The notes beneath the pieces were generated by a model that was given only the letters and a program-made list of their open reading frames with translations, searched no databases and was not told where the DNA came from. From positions 1 to 32,243 of the forward strand of contig NZ_KB899176.1 in assembly GCF_000378065.1 (NCBI RefSeq): a stretch of 32,243 nt of DNA. Direction: 5' to 3'. The position numbers were made by a program, and so were the translations under genes. This stretch comes from Porphyromonas gulae DSM 15663 (GTDB taxonomy: Bacteria; Bacteroidota; Bacteroidia; Bacteroidales; Porphyromonadaceae). Each line of letters opens with the position of its first letter. The stretch's first letter is position 1. Positions 23,449 to 30,657 of this stretch are shown here, piece by piece.

Positions 23449-23800
23449 TGTAGTGTGTGACATTGCCTGTCCCTTAAGCAACCTTGTCTTTCGACATTGA
23501 AATGGCTTTTGATTTGAGTTGTTTGTCTTGCTGAATATTATTTAGAATTTGAAAGAAGTATAGGATATCCTCAAGCCGAGTGGTAAGTCCATCATTTTAA
23601 TTTAATCTCTCAAAATGCTTCTATGATATCCGGATGATTTTTCGTATAGTTATGGGCCTGTTATAATGAAGAGATTAATCCATGTAGCTCTCTGATATGG
23701 GGATTTGTAAAGAGGATAACACATTTGTCTGCAGTGTCGTTATTGTTACCTTTGCCCCATCTCACCTAATAGATAGGACTAAAAAAGAAGGGGGTAAATC
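23449..23800 (+). other. Gene-free stretch before the LysM gene
   Basis: No gene is supported. It contains the promoter at 23724-23754. The remainder is AT-rich without clear repeats or hairpins. Confidence 0.6.
23724..23754 (+). promoter_or_regulatory. Bacteroidota promoter for the LysM-barrel operon
   Basis: TTTG (23724-23727) and TACCTTTG (23747-23754) are separated by 19 nt, the arrangement expected for the Bacteroidota primary sigma factor (-33 TTTG, -7 TAnnTTTG). Transcription would start near 23761, 40 nt before the ATG. The best-formed promoter in the window. Confidence 0.7.
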
Positions 23801-25306
23801 ATGACAAATCATGTATTCCGGATAAAAGGTTTTTATATCCTGCTGATGGCTTGTGTGCTGATGTCTGCCATGTCGATGGCTGCTCAGACGCGTAGCAGGA
23901 CAAAGGTGCACGTGGTGCAAGCCAAAGAGACCGTCTATGGACTGGCGCGTCAGTATGGTCTCTCGGAGGAAGATATTTATGCGCTCAATCCATCGGCCAA
24001 ACAGGGGCTTAGAGAAGGACAGACCTTGCTTATTCCGGCCAAGCCGATCAAGTCCAATAGCAGAGTTTCAGCAGCTGCTCTCCCGAGTGAACATATTATC
24101 CAGCCACAGGAAACGCTCTACTCTGTCAGCAGGCAATATGAGTTGAGCGAAGACGATCTGATGAGGGCCAATCCGGGTATATCAGCCTCTAACTTCCCCG
24201 CCGGTAGGAAGCTGCGTATTCCCAAGGCTGACTCTACCTCTATGGCCTCCAGTCCCATGTCGGTACAGTCCGAAACTATAGAAGTCGGTCTGATGCTCCC
24301 GCTGTCGGGCAATACACAGCGATATGTGGAGTTTTACGAAGGTATGCTGATGGGGCTCAATCGTCTGAAGAAACGGGGCGTTTCGGTGACCTTGCGCGTT
24401 TATGATGTATCCAATGCTTCTGATGCAGAGGATGTAATCCATAGTGGCGAGCTCAATAACTGTCACCTCCTTATCGGGGGCACTTCCAACGACCAGATAG
24501 CTGCTATTTCACGCTATGCAGACCTGCGCGGTATCAACTACGTGGTTCCGTTCAGCTCCGGTAAAATAGCCGGCAGGGCTTCGGCCAACCTCTTCCAGAT
24601 CAATCCTCCCCAAGAATACCTCTATCCGCAGGTTGCCAAGCTCTTTATGCAGCGATATGCCGATAGAACCGTTGTGTTCGTCACCGGTTCGGGATCGGTT
24701 GAGCCTTGTGCCGCCTTCATTATGTCCGAGATGGACAAGGCAGGCAAATCCTATACGAAGATTTCTTCCGATACAGAACAGGGCGAATTGGTCAAGCTGC
24801 TTCGTTCCGACTCCCGTATCGTGATAATGCCCTGCATGGCGAGAGAGAGCATCCTTCGTCGTATACTTTATTTGGCGGATGGCAATGGCAAGGCGGAACA
24901 GTTAACTTTCTTTGGCTACCCCGAGTGGCAGTCCTTCGACAGAGATATGCAAGGGCGAATGAGGAAATACGGCTCTTCATTCTACTCTTCCTTCTATTTC
25001 AATCCAGCAAACCTCGAAAGCGAACAATTCCTTTCGCAATATTATGCCTGGTACGATCATAAGGTGTCTGGTGGCTTCCCCAAGTACAGCGTTCTGGGCT
25101 ACGATATTACCAGCTATTTTATCGGGGGCTTAGCCTCCTATGGCCGTTCACTTAGGAACAACCTCCCCATGCTCCCCTCCACGGGATTGCAGACAGACTT
25201 CCAATTCCGTGAGATAAAAGGTGATGGCGGCTTTGTGAATCTCAACCTCTTCATCGTTACCCTGAGAGCCGATGGAGGGGTGGATCGTGTGGCCATATCT
25301 CAATAG
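23801..25306 (+). CDS. LysM-LysM periplasmic-binding-fold protein
   Basis: A 501-aa exported protein. The signal peptide ends MSMAA before QTRSR. LysM 1 spans ~36-79 (VHVVQAKETVYGLARQYGLS...GQTLLIP) and LysM 2 ~97-142 (HIIQPQETLYSVSRQYELS...GRKLRIP). Both should bind peptidoglycan. From ~157 (IEVGLMLPLSGNTQRYVEFYEGMLMGL) to the end it has a type I periplasmic-binding fold as in branched-chain amino acid receptors and the LpoA/LppC peptidoglycan-synthase activators. A cell-wall-tethered sensor or activator is a reasonable guess; the ligand is unknown. A beta-barrel gene follows 39 nt later. Confidence 0.88.
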   Translation: MTNHVFRIKGFYILLMACVLMSAMSMAAQTRSRTKVHVVQAKETVYGLARQYGLSEEDIYALNPSAKQGLREGQTLLIPAKPIKSNSRVSAAALPSEHIIQPQETLYSVSRQYELSEDDLMRANPGISASNFPAGRKLRIPKADSTSMASSPMSVQSETIEVGLMLPLSGNTQRYVEFYEGMLMGLNRLKKRGVSVTLRVYDVSNASDAEDVIHSGELNNCHLLIGGTSNDQIAAISRYADLRGINYVVPFSSGKIAGRASANLFQINPPQEYLYPQVAKLFMQRYADRTVVFVTGSGSVEPCAAFIMSEMDKAGKSYTKISSDTEQGELVKLLRSDSRIVIMPCMARESILRRILYLADGNGKAEQLTFFGYPEWQSFDRDMQGRMRKYGSSFYSSFYFNPANLESEQFLSQYYAWYDHKVSGGFPKYSVLGYDITSYFIGGLASYGRSLRNNLPMLPSTGLQTDFQFREIKGDGGFVNLNLFIVTLRADGGVDRVAISQ

Positions 25307-25345
25307 TTGCTCTTTCATGACGAGTGGACGAATGTTCGACTGTCT

Positions 25346-26041
25346 ATGCAACTCTATTTGAAGAAAATCATGTTTCTGAGAATAAGTATCAGTCTTTTCA
25401 TTTTCCTATCTCTGGTCAATTTGGTCGAAGCCCAAACGGCCAAGCGGTCATTGCGTGTGCAGGTCGGACTCGCGGGAGGCGTATCCGCCAACAAGGTGCT
25501 CTTCAACCCCTCAGTGGACCAAAAGATGTTGTTGGCGCCATCGGGTGGTCTCATTGTTCGGGTAAACGAGGAAAGTACAGGAGCCTTGAAAGCCGGCTTC
25601 CAGATGGAAGTGGATTATGTCCGGCTGGGTTGGGAAGAAAAATTCGAGGGAAAACCTGACAATGCCTATCGCCGCACGTTCGATTGTGTGACGATACCCC
25701 TGCTCACACATGTCAAAATTCGGCAAAGAGGTCTCTATGCCTTTCTCAATTTGGGGCCTCAGTTTGGATTCATCGTATCAGAGAAACCCGTCAAGCAAGG
25801 CTCGGACTTCACCGAACTACAGCTGCGACGTTATGCGCAAGGCCTACACGGTCGTTTCGAGTGGGGACTGGCCGGTGGACCTGGTTTCGGATTCGATGCC
25901 AGTCGTCTGGGAACTTTTGAGATGGAAGGGCGTTTGTACTATGGCTTCCACGATCTCCTCAACAACCGCCAGCAGGATCCTCATGGCAAATCGTCGAACC
26001 TGACTCTGAGCATAAAGCTCAACTATCTCTTCCGTCTTTAA
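25346..26041 (+). CDS. PorT-family outer-membrane beta-barrel protein
   Basis: A 231-aa protein. A signal peptide (KKIMFLRISISLFIFLSLVNLVEA) is cut before QTAKR. The mature part alternates beta-strands typical of small 8-stranded outer-membrane barrels: VQVGLAGGVSANKVLF, GFQMEVDYVRLGW, CVTIPLLTHVKI, YAFLNLGPQFGFI, WGLAGGPGFGFDA, and the last strand LTLSIKLNYLFRL ending in an aromatic-containing pattern. It resembles the PorT-like family (outer membrane protein beta-barrel domain), though it is not called the T9SS PorT itself. ATG at 25346 gives a basic KK before the hydrophobic core; 25370 and a TTG at 25307 are alternatives. Probably co-transcribed with the LysM gene. Confidence 0.82.
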   Translation: MQLYLKKIMFLRISISLFIFLSLVNLVEAQTAKRSLRVQVGLAGGVSANKVLFNPSVDQKMLLAPSGGLIVRVNEESTGALKAGFQMEVDYVRLGWEEKFEGKPDNAYRRTFDCVTIPLLTHVKIRQRGLYAFLNLGPQFGFIVSEKPVKQGSDFTELQLRRYAQGLHGRFEWGLAGGPGFGFDASRLGTFEMEGRLYYGFHDLLNNRQQDPHGKSSNLTLSIKLNYLFRL

Positions 26042-26396
26042 ACCGTCGATTCTGCTAAGGGGGCGTGATGGCCTTTTTGTGTGGCAATTCGTTTCTCGTT
26101 TTTTCCCAAACGGGGCGGGGCTATTCTTTGGCCTTCTCGCTTTTTTTCTTAAAAATCTATTAATCTATTTGTGCCTTTATCATTACGCCTTATGCTTGAT
26201 CAGATTGTTTAGTTTTTTGTCTGCCTTCCCTGCGGAATCGGCTTACTCTATCTGCTATAATAGTTGGCTATGTGCTGCGATACTTGGGTGTATTTTTCTT
26301 TTTATACTTATCTAAGAGAGCTTTACGTACTTCTTCCTTATCTTGTCGATGAGTTTTTTTTGTACCTTTGCGAGAAACGTAGATGACGGTAAAAGA
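26042..26396 (+). other. Gene-free stretch before the GT5-like gene
   Basis: A T-rich interval. Open frames here encode only hydrophobic low-complexity peptides and are not credited as genes. It holds the promoter at 26342-26370. A weak AAGG/CCTT hairpin with T-run near 26058-26082 may end the upstream operon. Confidence 0.5.
26342..26370 (+). promoter_or_regulatory. Promoter for the GT5-like gene
   Basis: TACCTTTG (26363-26370) is identical to the -7 box at 23747 and lies 26 nt before the ATG. CTTG (26342-26345) is 17 nt upstream, an acceptable but imperfect -33. Confidence 0.55.
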
Positions 26397-27212
26397 ATGG
26401 ATTCCAAAAAAGTTCTTTACATATCCCAAGAAATTTTCCCCTACTTGCCGGAAACGGACATATCGGTCGTTTCGCGCAAATTGCCTCAGGCCATTCAGGA
26501 GCGAGGCAACGAGGTGCGCATTTTTATGCCCCGTTATGGTATCATCAATGAGCGTCGTAACCAGCTGCACGAGGTGATACGCCTTTCCGGTATCAATATG
26601 ATCATCAACGACAACGACCATCCGCTGATCATCAAAGTGGCTTCCATCCAGTCGGCACGCATGCAGGTCTATTTCATTGACAATGATGATTTTTTCAAGC
26701 GCAAGACGATGTACGACATCAAGCCTAAACAGGAGAATGACAACGATGAGCGAGCCATCTTCTTCGTGCGGGGAGCACTCGAGGCCATCAAGAAACTGCG
26801 CTGGATCCCCGATGTCATCCATTGTCATGGTTGGTTCACGGCCTTGGCGGCTTTGTATCTGAAGAAGGTGTATGCGGACGATCCTTGCTTGCAGAAGGCA
26901 AAAGTGGTCTATTCCGTCTACGACGATGCCGGACAGGGGGTAATCCCGGAGACTCTTTTTAGCAAGCTCGAATTTGATAAGATCACGGCTGATGACTTGT
27001 CCGTCATGGGACAGTCTGCCGATTATATGGCTTTGAGTCGTCTGGCGATTCGATACGCTGATGGCGTCATTCAGGGTGCGGAGACTGTAGCTCCGGAACT
27101 GACCGACTATATATCCTCTTTGGAGGGGAAGGCTTTCCTCCCATACCAAGGGAAAGAGAACTATGAAGAGGCTTTCGACAACTTCTATAGCGATCTTTTG
27201 ACGACCAACTGA
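26397..27212 (+). CDS. GT5 (glycogen/starch synthase) N-domain-only protein
   Basis: A 271-aa cytoplasmic protein matching only the N-terminal Rossmann domain of glycogen synthase: VLYISQEIFPYLPE, LPQAIQERGNEVRIFMPRYG, VYFIDNDDFF, IFFVRGALEAI and PDVIHCHGWFTALAALYL. Full-length GlgA is ~480 aa, and the C-terminal donor-binding domain is absent. The ADP-glucose motif K-x-G-G-L after the first strand is replaced by ETDIS. Glycogen synthase activity is therefore unlikely despite the usual annotation. Similar short forms are, from memory, conserved in Bacteroidales. A DUF4270 lipoprotein gene follows 99 nt later. ATG at 26397 is chosen because the domain starts there. Confidence 0.85.
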   Translation: MDSKKVLYISQEIFPYLPETDISVVSRKLPQAIQERGNEVRIFMPRYGIINERRNQLHEVIRLSGINMIINDNDHPLIIKVASIQSARMQVYFIDNDDFFKRKTMYDIKPKQENDNDERAIFFVRGALEAIKKLRWIPDVIHCHGWFTALAALYLKKVYADDPCLQKAKVVYSVYDDAGQGVIPETLFSKLEFDKITADDLSVMGQSADYMALSRLAIRYADGVIQGAETVAPELTDYISSLEGKAFLPYQGKENYEEAFDNFYSDLLTTN

Positions 27213-27311
27213 TTTGTCTCATTCTGCCTGACCGCGCCGAACAATATGCAGGCAGCGATTAACGTTAATTATCTGCCTTTCCACGCAAACCCCCAATGAT
27301 TCACCATTATT

Positions 27312-28679
27312 ATGAAGAGATACTTTCTTCTCGTTTTTTCGTTAATGGCTTTCCTCACGGTAGCCTGCGATGATGATCTGTCTCCGATCGGAGGTTCTAT
27401 CCAGCCGCCTTCGGATCCGGTTTCGGCCAGAGTGGATACGCTCGAATTTTCTGTAAAGACGATACCGATGGGCGATATATACAACCGAACGAACTATACC
27501 CTGCTGGGAGACCTGACGGATCCCGAATACGGCGACTTGAAGGCTGACTACATCATGCAGTTCAAGAGTCCGAGGAATTTCAAATTCAAGTATCCGCCCA
27601 AAGATGGGAAAATCGACTCCGTGAAGCTTAGTATCAACTATGATAGTTGGGTGGGGGATTCAACAGCCCTCATGAAGGTTTCGATCTATAAAATCAACAA
27701 AGCCATTCCTCCCTCGTACTATTCTACGGAGGAATTAGCTTCCTTGCTGGACGAAACCCAGATCATCGCTTCGCAGACATTCAAGGCGGGCAATGACTCA
27801 GCATTCCACCGCGTAAGAATACCCCTGCCCAATGAGATCGGCCAAAAGATATACGACCTCTCGGTAAACAATCCAAGTGTTTTCGATACGCAGGAGAGCT
27901 TCTATAATAATGTGTTGGGCGGTCTGTATGTGACTACTACGACGGGTACGGGAGTTGTGCTGAGCGTGTACAATACACAGATGGCCATCTATTATAACTA
28001 CAAGGTTACGTCCGATTCCACCAAGACGGCTACAGAGACATTCGTAAATACGAGCGAATCCTATCAGGTCAATCATATCAAGAACTCCCAAATATCCCAC
28101 CTGTTGCAGGAGAATGACTCTCTTTCTTGTGTGAAGAGTCCGGCAGGGGTGATGACGCAACTGACGATCAGCAAAGAGCAGTTTACGGATGCTTTCACGA
28201 GCAATCTGTCTTCCTCTTTGGCTTGGCAGATCGGTGAAGCACAGTTCAATATCAGTGCCTCGAAGCCTTCTGAGGGCTTGATGCTGAGTCCGCCCTCTTA
28301 CCTGTTGCTCTTGCCACAGGATTCGGTGAAGAACTTCTTCGAGCAAGAACAAACCGAACTGATGCAGCCCCGCACTGCATTCCTCTCGACCATATACAAC
28401 ATTAAGAAACGGGAGTATCGGTTTAGCAATATCAGCCGCCTGTTGATGGAGCATATTAAGAACAATACGGAGAAGACCCCCGAGGGTAAGCCTTATATCA
28501 ATAAGGATCTTGTTCTCGTACTGCTGCCTGTGAAGCGTCAGACTGCAGGAGCCGGTGGCTCAATGTACACCTCTCAGCTGAATAATTTCATGTTCCCGTC
28601 AGGCGTGAAACTACTACTTGGAAAAAAAGACAAAACAGCGCGTATAGGAGTCTATAGTATGACCTATACTGATAACTGA
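27312..28679 (+). CDS. DUF4270 family lipoprotein
   Basis: A 455-aa predicted lipoprotein. The signal MKRYFLLVFSLMAFLTVAC puts Cys19 before DDDLSPIGGSIQPP, an acidic post-Cys stretch. The mature protein has the DUF4270 pattern: RVDTLEFSVKTIPMGDIY, NYTLLGDLTDPEYGDLKADYIMQF, IDSVKLSINYDSWVGDS and a late SGVKLLLGKKDKTARIGVYSMTYTDN. DUF4270 proteins are Bacteroidota cell-envelope proteins of unknown function. It probably shares the promoter at 26342 with the GT5-like gene, and the transcript ends at 28702-28747. Confidence 0.88.
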   Translation: MKRYFLLVFSLMAFLTVACDDDLSPIGGSIQPPSDPVSARVDTLEFSVKTIPMGDIYNRTNYTLLGDLTDPEYGDLKADYIMQFKSPRNFKFKYPPKDGKIDSVKLSINYDSWVGDSTALMKVSIYKINKAIPPSYYSTEELASLLDETQIIASQTFKAGNDSAFHRVRIPLPNEIGQKIYDLSVNNPSVFDTQESFYNNVLGGLYVTTTTGTGVVLSVYNTQMAIYYNYKVTSDSTKTATETFVNTSESYQVNHIKNSQISHLLQENDSLSCVKSPAGVMTQLTISKEQFTDAFTSNLSSSLAWQIGEAQFNISASKPSEGLMLSPPSYLLLLPQDSVKNFFEQEQTELMQPRTAFLSTIYNIKKREYRFSNISRLLMEHIKNNTEKTPEGKPYINKDLVLVLLPVKRQTAGAGGSMYTSQLNNFMFPSGVKLLLGKKDKTARIGVYSMTYTDN

Positions 28680-28701
28680 TATGTGCTATACGCTCCGGAA
28701 T

Positions 28702-28747
28702 AAGCCTTTCGATTCGGGATTCGGTGCCGTCGAAGGGCTTTTTCTTT
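28702..28747 (+). terminator. Intrinsic terminator after the DUF4270 gene
   Basis: AAGCCTTTCGA (28702-28712) pairs with TCGAAGGGCTT (28730-28740), 11 bp with one wobble, followed by TTTCTTTT. Confidence 0.8.
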
Positions 28748-28783
28748 TCAGTCTTCCGTAACAACTACAATCACACACTCATC

Positions 28784-30016
28784 ATGAAGCAATTGAAATA
28801 CCGTCTGATCCTGATGAATTTCCTGCAGTTTTTCATTTGGGGAGCTTGGCTGATTTCCCTTGGAGGATATATGGCGAGCGTACTGCATTATTCCGGTTTG
28901 GAAATAGGTGCCATATACGGTACGATGGGCATTGCCTCTCTTTTCATGCCGGGTTTGCTGGGTATTCTGGCGGACAAGTACGTGGCTGCTCAAAAACTCT
29001 TGGGTGTGTGCCATCTGATCGGAGCCATATTGCTGGTTTATGCTTCCACGCTGAGTAGTTACTCCGTTTTTTATCCTGTTATGCTCCTGCTCTGCATGAG
29101 CTATATGCCTACTCTCGCTCTCACCAATACGATAGCCTATACTGCTATGGAGAAAGCCGGTATGGATATAGTGCGTGAATTTCCTCCTATACGCGTATGG
29201 GGTACTGTCGGGTTCATTTTGGCCATGTGGACTGTCGATATATGCGGATGGGTAATGAGCAGTATGCAATTCTATGTCAGTGCTGTGGCTTCCCTTGCAT
29301 TGGGATTGTATGCTTTTACCCTGCCTCACTGCCCTCCGGCAAAAGAAAGCAAGAAGAAGGGGGTGCTTGCCGTTTTGGGGCTGGATGCTTTTGTTCTTTT
29401 CCGCCAACGTCGTATGGCAGTCTTCTTCCTCTTTGCCATGCTATTGGGAGCAGCCCTTCAGGTCACCAATACATTCGGCAATCCGTTTTTGTCCGATTTC
29501 GCGGATACTTATAGCGAGAGCTTTGCCGTGCAGCATCCCAATGTGTTGCTTTCTTTGTCACAGATTTCCGAGACTCTTTTCATTTTGGCCATTCCGTTTT
29601 TCATGGGACGTTTCGGGATCAAACGGGTGATGCTTATGAGTATGTTGGCTTGGGTGTTGCGTTTCGCTTTCTTTGGTCTTGGCAATCCGGGTAGCGGCTT
29701 CATTTTCCTGGTTCTGTCAATGATCGTATATGGTATGGCCTTCGATTTCTTCAATATCAGCGGTTCCATGTTTGTCGATCAAGAGACTACGCCCTCGATT
29801 CGAGCAGCTGCTCAAGGCCTTTTTATGATCATGACCAATGGTATCGGAGCCATCATCGGGGGAATTGCCAGCGGTTGGGTGGTGGATCGCTTTACGGATG
29901 CCGGTCATACGGCTTGGAGCACGGTATGGTATATTTTTGCAGCTTATGCATTAGTCATTACCATTCTCTTTGCCATCTTTTTCAAGTCGGAAAGCAGTCC
30001 CGTCTCTCGATCTTAG
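28784..30016 (+). CDS. Nucleoside:H+ symporter, NupG family (MFS)
   Basis: A 410-aa inner-membrane transporter with about 12 helices. It shows the NupG/XapB family start LILMNFLQFFIWGAWLISLGGYM, then GIASLFMPGLLGILADKYV (the loop 2-3 motif with Asp), FPPIRVWGTVGFILAMW, the central break PPAKESKKKG, FPFFMGRFGIKRVM-like AIPFFMGRFGIKRVML, and YGMAFDFFNISGSMFVDQE. It imports nucleosides with protons; substrate range is inferred from family. Uridine kinase at 10364 could act on what it imports. ATG at 28784 is preferred to the upstream open-frame start because the upstream part overlaps the terminator. Confidence 0.88.
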   Translation: MKQLKYRLILMNFLQFFIWGAWLISLGGYMASVLHYSGLEIGAIYGTMGIASLFMPGLLGILADKYVAAQKLLGVCHLIGAILLVYASTLSSYSVFYPVMLLLCMSYMPTLALTNTIAYTAMEKAGMDIVREFPPIRVWGTVGFILAMWTVDICGWVMSSMQFYVSAVASLALGLYAFTLPHCPPAKESKKKGVLAVLGLDAFVLFRQRRMAVFFLFAMLLGAALQVTNTFGNPFLSDFADTYSESFAVQHPNVLLSLSQISETLFILAIPFFMGRFGIKRVMLMSMLAWVLRFAFFGLGNPGSGFIFLVLSMIVYGMAFDFFNISGSMFVDQETTPSIRAAAQGLFMIMTNGIGAIIGGIASGWVVDRFTDAGHTAWSTVWYIFAAYALVITILFAIFFKSESSPVSRS

Positions 30017-30566
30017 GGGCCCTGGCTGTTCTATGCCGATGCTTCGCCCTTCGGCAGAGAATATGAAAGATTCGGTATATATCGAAACGGATAGACCATC
30101 GAACAAGTGGATCGGATCTTTTTGTTCCTCACTTCTTCTCTTGCGAATAAGATGTGAATCTTAGGCAATATTCCAATGTTATTTTTATCCTCATCTACAC
30201 AGTTTGTGTGAGGTGAAGAGCTGTTATCCGAGACTGTACTGTTGCAACCAATCTATCAGAGGGTATATAGAACTGTATACGAGGTCTAAATACCTGCTCT
30301 GCTTCTCATCCTATTGAAGAAGGATTCAAAGGCTATCGATTCTTTCCGAGAATTGATATAGCGTAGAGGGGGCTATATCTTCCCTTCTATCATAGAATGT
30401 AAGCTTTTCAACCTTTCTGTATAATTGCCTCGAATCTCTTTGGATTCAATGGAAAACATAAAATCCTCAAAAAAGATGGCGTAAAACTTTGCCTCAGCGA
30501 TGGGTGTATTTTTCGGCTAATTTCTAAAGAATAAAACTGTGTTTTGTGTCTTTTTAGCAAAAAATA

Positions 30567-30598
30567 TTTGGCAGGTTAAGATTAAAAACATACCTTTC
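30567..30598 (+). promoter_or_regulatory. hagA: Candidate hagA promoter
   Basis: TTTG (30567-30570) lies 20 nt before TACCTTTC (30591-30598), a one-base departure from TAnnTTTG. Transcription would begin near 30605, ~53 nt before the ATG. An upstream TTTG/AATATTTG pair (30543-30570) is a weaker alternative. Confidence 0.5.
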
Positions 30599-30602
30599 GG
30601 GC

Positions 30603-30622
30603 GATAGTGGTAGAGCACTATC
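30603..30622 (+). promoter_or_regulatory. hagA: Hairpin at the hagA leader 5' end
   Basis: GATAGTG (30603-30609) and CACTATC (30616-30622) form a perfect 7-bp stem with loop GTAGAG. It sits at or near the predicted transcript start, so it may protect the mRNA 5' end. Confidence 0.5.
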
Positions 30623-30657
30623 TCGCGAAACATTAATCTTTAATACTTTCAAAAGGT

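Larger units (their letters stand above)
30017..30657 (+). other. Long leader and promoter region of hagA
   Basis: About 640 nt without a supported gene between the transporter and hagA. The first ~500 nt show nothing recognisable. The last ~90 nt carry the promoter candidate (30567-30598), a 5' hairpin (30603-30622) and two competing complementary pairs (see findings). A long upstream region suits a regulated virulence gene. Confidence 0.6.

Noticed and set aside
26268-27149. Long minus-strand open frame (293 aa)
   Set aside because: It is a shadow of the GT5-like gene, which has clear family motifs on the plus strand.
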